NCBI GenBank assembly: GCA_937888895.1
Contig: CALASV010000409.1
Span: 1 to 12,459 of the forward strand
Direction: 5' to 3'
Source: an uncultured Clostridia bacterium
GTDB taxonomy: Bacteria; Bacillota; Clostridia; Lachnospirales; Lachnospiraceae
DNA: 12,459 nt
A program made the position numbers and the translations under genes. This document shows, in pieces, positions 1-6,541 of the stretch. The notes under the pieces were generated by a model. It searched no databases. It saw only the letters and a list, made by a program, of their open reading frames with translations, and was not told where the DNA came from. Positions within the stretch are counted from its first letter, which is position 1, and the number at the start of each line of letters is the position of its first letter.

Positions 1-1473
1 ATCATCTCCAATACCACAACCAAACGCTGCTATCATTGTTTTTATTTCATTGTTGACTAAAATTTTCTCTAATGGTGCTTTTTCTACATTTAAAATTTTA
101 CCACGAAGTGGAAGAACAGCTTGTGTTTTTCTATTTCTTGCTGTTTTTACAGTACCACCAGCAGAATCACCTTCGACAATGTAAATTTCACATTCTTCGG
201 CTTTTTTAGAGGAGCAAGAGGCTAATTTACTTCTTGTATCTACATCATTTAATTGTTTTAAAATGGCATTTCTAGCTTTATCTCCAGCTTTTCTTGCATT
301 GTAAGATTTCATTGTATTATCAAGAATTGCACGAAGTTCTTCAATATTTTTATCAAAATATCTAGTCACTTCAGCAGAAAAAACTTCCTCGACAGCTACT
401 TTGGCATCGGTATTGCCAAGTTTCGTCTTTGTCTGTCCTTCAAATTGTGGGTCAGGGTGTTTAATCGAAACGATGGAAATTAATCCATTACGAATATCTT
501 TTCCATCGAAATTTTCATCTTTTTCTTTTAAAATACCAAGTTCTCTCGCATATTTATTCATAATACGAGTTAATGCGTTTTTGAAGCCAGTGACTAATGT
601 ACCACCATCGACTACATTAATTCGATTACAATAAGCATTGATTTGTTCTTGATAATTATTTGTATAAGTAAAGGCAACTTCTACTTCAATATCTCCACTA
701 GCTCCTTCAATATAAACAGGTTCGCTAAGAAGTAGTTTTACATCAGAAGTATCTTTTATTGCTGTTTTTGTAATATAAGATACAAAACTTTTAATTCCTT
801 CTTCTTCATAAAAGACCGTTTTTGTACCACGAATTTCATCTGTAAAAGTTAAACGAAGTCCTTTATTTAAGTAAGCAGACTCTTTTAAACGTTTTGTAAT
901 AATCTCTGGTTTAAACTCTACTGTTTCAAAAATAGTATCATCAGGATAAAATATTACTTTTGTACCAGTATCTGCTTTTGTGCATTTTCCAACAATCGGA
1001 AGTAATCCATCGACTAATTCAGTAACAGGATGTCCACCGTTTTCATATATGTCACGATAGATTTTACCTTCTTTTTTTACTTCTACAATCATTTTAGAGG
1101 ATAAGGCGTTGACTACAGATGCACCTACACCATGCAAACCACCAGATACTTTATATACATTACTTGCAAATTTACCACCTGCATGTAAAATCGTATAGAC
1201 AACACGAACGGTAGGAATATGTTTTGTTGGGTGAATATCGACAGGAACTCCTCGTCCATGGTCTGTAATGGCAATACCACCATCTTTTTGTAATATAATT
1301 TCAATTTGGTTGCAAAAACCTGCCAAATGTTCATCAATACCGTTATCTAAAATTTCCCAGATTAAGTGATGAAGACCACGAGAACCTGTACTTCCAATAT
1401 ACATACCGGGACGTTTTCTTACAGCTTCTAAGCCTTCTAATACTACAATCTGACTTCCATTATATTGCTCCAT
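1..1473 (-). CDS. Type IIA topoisomerase ATPase subunit (GyrB/ParE), N-terminal 491 codons, cut by window edge
   Basis: ATP-hydrolysing B subunit of DNA gyrase or topoisomerase IV, which drives strand passage with a GyrA/ParC partner in the cytoplasm. The reverse strand reads ATG at 1473-1471 after AAGGAAGG (1487-1480) and stays open to base 1. The GHKL ATPase domain shows LEGLEAVRKRPGMYIGST (about 12-29), EILDN with the Mg-binding Asn (40-44), DHGRG (71-75) and GGLHGVGASVVNALS (111-125). The transducer region has KHPDPQFEGQTKTKLGN, and the Toprim region has EGDSAGG at 434-440 followed by LPLRGKILNVEKA. Many motifs read closer to GyrB than ParE. However, the neighbours are not dnaA-dnaN-recF, so this may be the second, ParE-role paralogue found alongside oriC gyrB in many Clostridia. 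Thr follows EGDSAGG where Ser is usual. Family certain; GyrB versus ParE undecided without the partner gene beyond base 1. Confidence 0.93.
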   Translation of the reverse strand, partial: MEQYNGSQIVVLEGLEAVRKRPGMYIGSTGSRGLHHLIWEILDNGIDEHLAGFCNQIEIILQKDGGIAITDHGRGVPVDIHPTKHIPTVRVVYTILHAGGKFASNVYKVSGGLHGVGASVVNALSSKMIVEVKKEGKIYRDIYENGGHPVTELVDGLLPIVGKCTKADTGTKVIFYPDDTIFETVEFKPEIITKRLKESAYLNKGLRLTFTDEIRGTKTVFYEEEGIKSFVSYITKTAIKDTSDVKLLLSEPVYIEGASGDIEVEVAFTYTNNYQEQINAYCNRINVVDGGTLVTGFKNALTRIMNKYARELGILKEKDENFDGKDIRNGLISIVSIKHPDPQFEGQTKTKLGNTDAKVAVEEVFSAEVTRYFDKNIEELRAILDNTMKSYNARKAGDKARNAILKQLNDVDTRSKLASCSSKKAEECEIYIVEGDSAGGTVKTARNRKTQAVLPLRGKILNVEKAPLEKILVNNEIKTMIAAFGCGIGDD

Positions 1474-1515
1474 AAATAACCTTCCTTAAAAAATAAAATG
1501 TATGTTCGGTTTTTA

Positions 1516-1545
1516 AGTATAACACACTTTGAAGTGATTTTTCAA
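1516..1545 (-). promoter_or_regulatory. Sigma-A-type promoter for the topoisomerase B gene
   Basis: Read on the minus strand: TTGAAA (1545-1540), an 18-base spacer, then TATACT (1521-1516) preceded by TG one base upstream, an extended -10. The predicted start near 1509 leaves a leader of about 35 bases before the ATG at 1473. The spacer holds a short inverted repeat, CACTT-TG-AAGTG on the plus strand at 1524-1535, which could be an operator or chance. Confidence 0.6.
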
Positions 1546-1570
1546 TAGCTAAAATAATATAGGTTTTTTA

Positions 1571-1609
1571 TTGTATTTTGAACAAAACAACTGTATAATA
1601 CAGTATAAT
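1571..1609 (+). promoter_or_regulatory. Candidate promoter for the rightward glycan gene cluster
   Basis: Two TATAAT boxes lie at 1594-1599 and 1604-1609. TTGTAT (1571-1576) sits 17 bases before the first box, and TTGAAC (1578-1583) sits 20 bases before the second. Neither pair is perfect, so the -35 assignment is uncertain, but this is the only plausible sigma-A region in the short divergent gap. The ribosome binding site AGAAAGGTGG follows at 1624-1633. The first -10 box is inside a palindrome listed separately. Confidence 0.45.
1590..1604. promoter_or_regulatory. Operator-like palindrome over the -10 box
   Basis: ACTGTAT-A-ATACAGT is a perfect inverted repeat with 7-base arms and one central base, overlapping TATAAT at 1594-1599. 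Its size and place suit a dimeric repressor site controlling the glycan cluster. The regulator cannot be named from the window, and the AT-rich core makes chance occurrence possible. Confidence 0.35.
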
Positions 1610-1639
1610 CTTTATGATAGTTAAGAAAGGTGGTAAAAA

Positions 1640-4105
1640 TTGAAATTATCAAGAGCAAAAATAAAAAAAGGAATTAAAGTGACATTAAAAGGAATGACGA
1701 CATTTCGACCTCATAAATATTATCGTATGAGGTATTTTGGGTATAGAGAGCATTGTCCATTAGTGGAACATAGAATTTTATTAGAATCGATTCAAGGAAA
1801 ACAGCCATTAGATAATGTGGCATCTATATTAGAAGAGCTTGCAACAAATAAAGCGTATGCACAGTATGAACTTTATTTATCTAGTGATAAAAAATTTAGA
1901 CAAGAGAGAGAAGACTATTTAAAACGTCATGGAATAGAACAGAGAGTAACATTAGTAGACACGGAATCAAATCGTTATTATAAATTGTTAGCAACAGCAA
2001 AATATTTGATATCAGAAACAAGTCTGTTATATATATATACAAAACGAGAAGGTCAAGTATATTTAAATACTTGGCATGGAACACCATTAAAAACATTAGG
2101 TAGAAATAAAAAGAATAGTTATGCGATTGTAGGAAATGAACAAAAGACATTTTTAGATGCTGATTTTTTACTTTGTCCAAATCAATATACGATGGACACA
2201 TTAGTAGAAGATTATATGTTAGAAAACTTTGGAAAAGCGAAAATATTGTTGACAGGATATCCGAGAAATACAATATTTTTTCATATAGAGAAACGAAATG
2301 AAGTAAGAAAACAATTCGGATTAGAAGAAAAACAAGTATTTGCTTATATGCCAACATGGAAAGAAGTGATGGGTACAACGACTCATGCTGTACGAAAACA
2401 GCAAATGCAACAGTTTTTAGAAGAATGGGATGCATTACTTTCTGATAATCAAGTGCTTTATGTAAATTTACATTATGCGAACGCATTTCAATTAGAGAAT
2501 AAAGAATATAAACATATTCGATTTTTTCCACAACATTGTGGAGTATATGAGTTTTTAACAGCCGTAGATGCGTTAGTAACTGATTATTCTAGTGTGATGT
2601 TTGACTATGCATTGACTGGTCGAAACATTGTATTATTTACTTATGATAAAGAAGAATATCGTAACTACCGTGGTTTGCATATAGATTTGTCAGAACTCCC
2701 ATTTCCACAAGCAAATACCGTGCAAGAAGTAATTAGGCTGTTAAATCAAGAAAAACAGTACGATGATACTAAATTTTTAGAAACATTTTGTTGTTATGAG
2801 CAAAAGCAGGTGACAAGTGCATTATGTCAACGAGTGATTTTAGGTCAAAGTAGTACTCTAATAGAAGAAAAAGAAATTCCATATAATGGAAAGAAAAACA
2901 TCATGTTTTATATTGGTGGGTTTGAAAAAAATGGTTTAACAACAGCAGGTTTAAACTTACTGCATAATTTAGATACAGAAAAATACAATTATGGTGTTGT
3001 TTATTGTATGGATAGTTTAAAAAAGCATCCAGAAGAATTAAAATTATTGCCAGAATATATATCTTATTTTGGATTTTATTATTTTAGAGCAGCTACGGTA
3101 TTAGAATCTATTCCTTATGTATTGTGGAGAGAAGTGCGTAGATTACCTTATTCGTTTATTAAACGAGTGTTGTCAAAAATCGGAGAACGAGGTGGAAAAC
3201 GTATTTTTGGAGATTGTCGTATCCACCATATGGTGCAATTTTCAGGGTATGTAGAAGAAATGATTGCGATTGCAGAACAGTTGCCATGTAAATGTAGTAT
3301 TTATGTGCATAGTGATATGGAAAAAGAAATTGCTACTCGTGGAAATGCCAATAAAGGATTATTAAGTCATGCATATAAATGCTATGATAATGTAGCTGTC
3401 ATTACAGAAAATATGATTCCACCAACAAGACGAATTGCTGAAAGTGTCAAAGAAAAAGGTGCGAAAGAAGCAGATATTCATCTTTGTAATAATGTGATTG
3501 ACTATAAACGCATTCGAGAAATGGGTAATAAAGAATTGCAGTTTGACAAAGTCACCGTAATGAACCACCAAGAGGAGAAGTTAAGAAAGGCACTTGCTTC
3601 TGATGCAAAGAAATTTATTTCGGTTGGACGATTTTCGATAGAAAAAGGACATGAGCGTTTGATTAAAGCATTTGAACAATTGCATGAGGAACAACCAAAT
3701 ACTTGTTTAATTATTGTAGGTGGTCATGGTGTATTGTATGAAAAAACAGTGAAACAAGTAGCAGAGTCTTCTTGTCCGAATGCGATTTTCTTAGTAAGAT
3801 ATATGTCAAATCCTTATCCATTGATAAAACAATGTGATTATTTTGCACTTTCTTCCTTATATGAAGGGTTTGGTTTAGTTATAGTAGAAGCTGATGTATT
3901 AGGACTTCCTTGTTTTTCAGTCAATATTCCGGGACCAAGACCTTTTATGGAACAGTACGGTGGTATGTTAGTAGAGGATAGTCAAAAAGGATTGTTAGAT
4001 GGTATGAAAGCTTGTATGAATGGTACGATACCAGAGCGATTAAACATTGATTATGAGCAATATAATAGACAAGCAGTGGCACAGTTTGAGTCATTGATAG
4101 AATAA
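1640..4105 (+). CDS. Fused CDP-glycerol glycerophosphotransferase / GT4 glycosyltransferase (GPT-GT1, intact in both domains)
   Basis: Predicted two-headed surface-glycan enzyme of 821 aa. Residues about 30-400 form a Glyphos_transf (TagF/TagB-like) domain that would transfer glycerol-phosphate from CDP-glycerol. It has WHGT with candidate catalytic His146 (145-148), TGYPRN (205-210), PTW (238-240), a second candidate His278 in VNLH, and TDYSS (314-318). After a linker, about 418-625 is a GT-B N-terminal half starting with the glycine-rich GGFEKNGL (426-433). About 655-821 is the nucleotide-sugar half with GRFS..EKG (663-670) and an EX7E pair, Glu742/Glu750. No signal peptide or membrane span is seen; the basic N-terminus could touch the membrane. 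The start is TTG, chosen because AGAAAGGTGG ends six bases upstream and no better ATG fits. First gene of a probable operon with GPT-GT2 five bases or so downstream. Acceptor and sugar unknown. Confidence 0.9.
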   Translation: MKLSRAKIKKGIKVTLKGMTTFRPHKYYRMRYFGYREHCPLVEHRILLESIQGKQPLDNVASILEELATNKAYAQYELYLSSDKKFRQEREDYLKRHGIEQRVTLVDTESNRYYKLLATAKYLISETSLLYIYTKREGQVYLNTWHGTPLKTLGRNKKNSYAIVGNEQKTFLDADFLLCPNQYTMDTLVEDYMLENFGKAKILLTGYPRNTIFFHIEKRNEVRKQFGLEEKQVFAYMPTWKEVMGTTTHAVRKQQMQQFLEEWDALLSDNQVLYVNLHYANAFQLENKEYKHIRFFPQHCGVYEFLTAVDALVTDYSSVMFDYALTGRNIVLFTYDKEEYRNYRGLHIDLSELPFPQANTVQEVIRLLNQEKQYDDTKFLETFCCYEQKQVTSALCQRVILGQSSTLIEEKEIPYNGKKNIMFYIGGFEKNGLTTAGLNLLHNLDTEKYNYGVVYCMDSLKKHPEELKLLPEYISYFGFYYFRAATVLESIPYVLWREVRRLPYSFIKRVLSKIGERGGKRIFGDCRIHHMVQFSGYVEEMIAIAEQLPCKCSIYVHSDMEKEIATRGNANKGLLSHAYKCYDNVAVITENMIPPTRRIAESVKEKGAKEADIHLCNNVIDYKRIREMGNKELQFDKVTVMNHQEEKLRKALASDAKKFISVGRFSIEKGHERLIKAFEQLHEEQPNTCLIIVGGHGVLYEKTVKQVAESSCPNAIFLVRYMSNPYPLIKQCDYFALSSLYEGFGLVIVEADVLGLPCFSVNIPGPRPFMEQYGGMLVEDSQKGLLDGMKACMNGTIPERLNIDYEQYNRQAVAQFESLIE
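2081..2100 (+). repeat. 20-base exact match between GPT-GT1 and GPT-GT2 (second copy 4558-4577)
   Basis: Twenty identical bases coding for the segment just after the WHGT motif occur at 2081-2100 and 4558-4577, within a longer near-identical stretch. This fits recent tandem duplication of the first two paralogues, or gene conversion across a conserved active-site segment. Confidence 0.7.
4037..4058 (+). repeat. 22-base exact match between the 3' ends of GPT-GT1 and GPT-GT3 (second copy 8906-8927)
   Basis: An identical 22-base stretch coding RLNIDYE lies near the end of both full-length paralogues, at 4037-4058 and 8906-8927. GPT-GT2 lacks this end. Perfect nucleotide identity, synonymous sites included, is longer than in most of the surrounding alignment and could reflect recombination. 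Confidence 0.7.
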
Positions 4106-4125
4106 GGCAGGTGTGGAATAAGTTT

Positions 4126-5997
4126 ATGAAAAAACGACTTCAAAAAATAAAAAACACATATCGTAAAATCAAAGGAAAAGTAAAAAAAGGGCTATTTCGT
4201 AAGAAAATGTATCTTTGGTATCAAGAACATTGTCCAATTGATGAAAAGGCAATTTTATTAGAGTCACAGCAAGGTGGTTCGCTTGGTAGTAATATTTTTA
4301 CTTTATTAAAAGAATTATGTGAAAATAAAGAGTATGCACAGTATCGTTTATATCTTTCTTGTACAGAAGTAGCTCTAAAAGATAGACAAAGATTTTTAGA
4401 ACGATATGGGTTACAAGATAGAGTGAAAATCGTGTCACTTGGAAGAAATGAATATTTTAAAGTACTTGCGACAGCAAAGTATTTAATCAATGATAATACG
4501 TTTATTTTTGTTTTTATGAAACGTCCAGAACAAGTATATTTGAATACATGGCATGGGACACCATTAAAAACATTAGGAAAGAAAATTAAGCAAGACTTTG
4601 CAGGAATTGGAAATGCACAGCATAATTTATTGACGGCTGATTATTTGTTATATCCAAATGAGTTTACAAGAAATTTAATGATAGAAGATTATATGCTTTC
4701 TAATTTAGGTCATGCAAAGGTATGGTTGACAGGTTATCCAAGAAATTCGGTATTTTTATCAGATAATCGTAGAGAGCAGATTAGAAAAGAATGTGGTATC
4801 GAGCAGATGGAAGTATATGCTTATTTACCAACATGGCGTGGTGTTATCGGAAAAGTAACAAGTGAACAACAGAACGCAAGATTGTACGAGTATTTAAAAG
4901 AATTAGATGGAAAGTTAAAAGACAATCAAAGAGTTTATGTGAAATTGCATCCAGTGAGTGTCAAAGAAATTGATTTAAGTGCATTTCATAAGGTAGTGCC
5001 ATTTCCAGCACAAGACTATGATACGTATGAGTTTTTAAATGCGACCGATGGTTTAATTACCGATTATTCTAGTGTATTTTTTGATTATGCTGTATCTCGC
5101 AGAAAAATTATTTTATTTACTTATGATAAAGAGGAATATATTGCAGATAGAGGATTTTATTTTTCGTTAGATGAATTACCATTCCCACAAGTAAGTACCG
5201 TAGATGGATTATTAGCTTGTATGAATGCAGAAAAATCTTATGATGATACTAAGTTTTTAAATACATTTTGTGCGTATGAACAGGAAGATATTACAAATGT
5301 CGTATTAAAACGATTTTTATATAATGAGCCAAGTTCATTGATTCAGGAAAGTGAAATAGAAGATAATGGAAAGCCAAATGTAATATTTTATTTAGGAGGC
5401 TTTGGTGAAAATAAGATTACAAAAGCTGGTGTACAATTATTACATGAATTAGATAAAGAAAAATATAAATTTACAGTTATTTTCCGTATTGGTGATTTAA
5501 AGAAACATCAACAACGATTATTACAATTGCCAGAAGAAGTAACACATTTAGGATATTATGATACGAGAAGTTTGAATGTATGGGATGCTTTTGTTTATAA
5601 ATTGTGGGAAGATTGGAAAATATTACCTTATAAATTAGCGAAAAAAATCATTAGCAAACGTTCTCGTAATGAATTGACACGAATTTTAGGTGGTTGTCGT
5701 GTCGATGCCATTGTTCAGTATACTGGATATACAAATGATATGATTGCAATGTTGGAAGAAATGCCTTGTAAGAGAATGATATTTGTGCATAATGATATGG
5801 CAAAAGAGATTGCCGAAAAGAAGAAAATCAATCGTGCTTTATTAAGTGAGGCATATCAAACGTATGATATGGTTGTAGTAACAGCACCAGAATTAAGAGA
5901 ATCCACAGAACAACTTGCTGGTGGGCAAAGTGACAATATTGTTGTTATTACGAAAGCAAGTGACTATGAAAAAGTTTTAGACAAGTTATTACAATAG
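4126..5997 (+). CDS. CDP-glycerol glycerophosphotransferase fused to a half GT4 domain (GPT-GT2, C-terminally shortened)
   Basis: Paralogue of the preceding gene, 623 aa from ATG 4126. I prefer this start because AGGTGTGGA (4109-4117) precedes it at good spacing; GTG 4111, adding MWNKF, is the alternative, with AAGG only three bases upstream. The glycerophosphotransferase domain keeps all motifs: WHGT (His143), TGYPRN, PTWRG, canonical KLHP (His275) and TDYSS (312-316). It looks active, with a more classical second His motif than GPT-GT1. The GT-B N-terminal half follows (GGFGENK, then FVHNDMAKEI), but the protein stops about where GPT-GT1 reaches residue 630. The half carrying GRF..EKG and EX7E is therefore absent. 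No remnant appears downstream in any frame, so this is a settled short form, not a visible frameshift. The N-terminus is very basic (about 12 Lys/Arg in 27 residues), suggesting membrane contact. Confidence 0.88.
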   Translation: MKKRLQKIKNTYRKIKGKVKKGLFRKKMYLWYQEHCPIDEKAILLESQQGGSLGSNIFTLLKELCENKEYAQYRLYLSCTEVALKDRQRFLERYGLQDRVKIVSLGRNEYFKVLATAKYLINDNTFIFVFMKRPEQVYLNTWHGTPLKTLGKKIKQDFAGIGNAQHNLLTADYLLYPNEFTRNLMIEDYMLSNLGHAKVWLTGYPRNSVFLSDNRREQIRKECGIEQMEVYAYLPTWRGVIGKVTSEQQNARLYEYLKELDGKLKDNQRVYVKLHPVSVKEIDLSAFHKVVPFPAQDYDTYEFLNATDGLITDYSSVFFDYAVSRRKIILFTYDKEEYIADRGFYFSLDELPFPQVSTVDGLLACMNAEKSYDDTKFLNTFCAYEQEDITNVVLKRFLYNEPSSLIQESEIEDNGKPNVIFYLGGFGENKITKAGVQLLHELDKEKYKFTVIFRIGDLKKHQQRLLQLPEEVTHLGYYDTRSLNVWDAFVYKLWEDWKILPYKLAKKIISKRSRNELTRILGGCRVDAIVQYTGYTNDMIAMLEEMPCKRMIFVHNDMAKEIAEKKKINRALLSEAYQTYDMVVVTAPELRESTEQLAGGQSDNIVVITKASDYEKVLDKLLQ

Positions 5998-6016
5998 TAA
6001 GTCAAGTGGATACTCG

Positions 6017-6050
6017 TAACCGAATAGCTACTATTGTAGCTATTCGGTTA
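6017..6050 (+). other. Strong 15-bp hairpin between GPT-GT2 and tagD
   Basis: Arms 6017-6031 and 6036-6050 pair perfectly around a four-base TATT loop, starting about 20 bases after the GPT-GT2 stop. It is the strongest stem in the window, but neither strand has a T-run after it, so a standard intrinsic terminator is unlikely. It could protect the upstream 3' end, mark a processing site, or partly separate tagD expression. The rest of the 122-base gap holds AT-rich sequence and the tagD ribosome binding site. Confidence 0.7.
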
Positions 6051-6119
6051 AATGCCATATATCTATATCTCAAATAATGATAATGTATGAATATGTAAAT
6101 ATAAAAGGAGAGAATAGCA

Positions 6120-6506
6120 ATGAAAAAAGTAATTACGTATGGAACTTATGATTTGTTGCATATTGGTCATATCAATTTATTAAGAAGAGCAAGAGAATTA
6201 GGTGATTATTTGATTGTAGTACTTTCGACAGATGAATTTAATGCACTAAAGCACAAAACAGCATATCATAGTTTTGAAGATAGAAAAGCTATTTTAGAGG
6301 CGATTCGTTACGTTGACGAAGTGATTCCAGAAGTTTGTTGGGAACAGAAAATTTCTGATGTTGTAGATAATCAAGTAGATATTTTTGTTATGGGTGATGA
6401 TTGGAAAGGTGAATTTGACTTTTTAAAGGATTACTGTGAAGTAGTTTACTTACCTCGTACGGATGGAATTTCTACAACAAAAATTAAACATGATTTACAA
6501 AAATAA
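6120..6506 (+). CDS. tagD: Glycerol-3-phosphate cytidylyltransferase
   Basis: Makes CDP-glycerol and pyrophosphate from CTP and sn-glycerol 3-phosphate in the cytoplasm, the donor for teichoic-acid-type glycerophosphotransferases. The 128 aa match the usual TagD/TarD length. The signature motifs are intact: YGTYDLLHIGH with nucleotide-binding HIGH at 14-17, the STDEFN segment (36-41), Trp74, MGDDWKG (91-97) and RTDGISTT (113-120). The whole chain resembles Bacillus subtilis TagD closely, as I recall that sequence. The start is secure: AAGGAG (6105-6110) lies nine bases before ATG 6120. It sits between two genes with CDP-glycerol transferase domains, which fits a supply role. It is 26 bases upstream of GPT-GT3 and probably co-transcribed with it. 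Confidence 0.97.
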   Translation: MKKVITYGTYDLLHIGHINLLRRARELGDYLIVVLSTDEFNALKHKTAYHSFEDRKAILEAIRYVDEVIPEVCWEQKISDVVDNQVDIFVMGDDWKGEFDFLKDYCEVVYLPRTDGISTTKIKHDLQK

Positions 6507-6514
6507 CGGAAGAT

Positions 6515-6541
6515 TAATGGGGTTTACAAATAATGGGGTTT
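6515..6541 (+). repeat. Short direct repeat TAATGGGGTTT at the GPT-GT3 start
   Basis: TAATGGGGTTT occurs at 6515-6525 and 6531-6541, 16 bases apart. The second copy carries the GPT-GT3 start codon (ATG 6533) and the first a similar ATG in another frame. GGGG of the first copy is the only Shine-Dalgarno-like sequence, so initiation here is probably weak. Confidence 0.6.

Noticed and set aside
401..634. 77-codon plus-strand frame opposite the topoisomerase gene
   Set aside because: Antisense shadow of a conserved region, with no independent start signals.
1501..1512. CGAAC half-site (minus strand) in the topoisomerase leader, resembling part of a Gram-positive LexA box
   Set aside because: Only one half matches; the partner GTTCG at the right spacing is missing, so SOS control is not supported.
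1896..2531. 211-codon open frame on the minus strand inside GPT-GT1
   Set aside because: It lies wholly opposite a conserved enzyme, has no ribosome binding site that I can see, and its sequence is the low-complexity kind expected from the antisense of AT-rich coding DNA.
6017..6050. Hairpin after GPT-GT2 as an intrinsic terminator
   Set aside because: No T-run follows the stem on either strand, so it is listed only as a hairpin.
5998..6119. Frameshifted remnant of the missing GT4 half after GPT-GT2
   Set aside because: No frame in this gap shows the expected motifs, and it is far too short to hold the domain.
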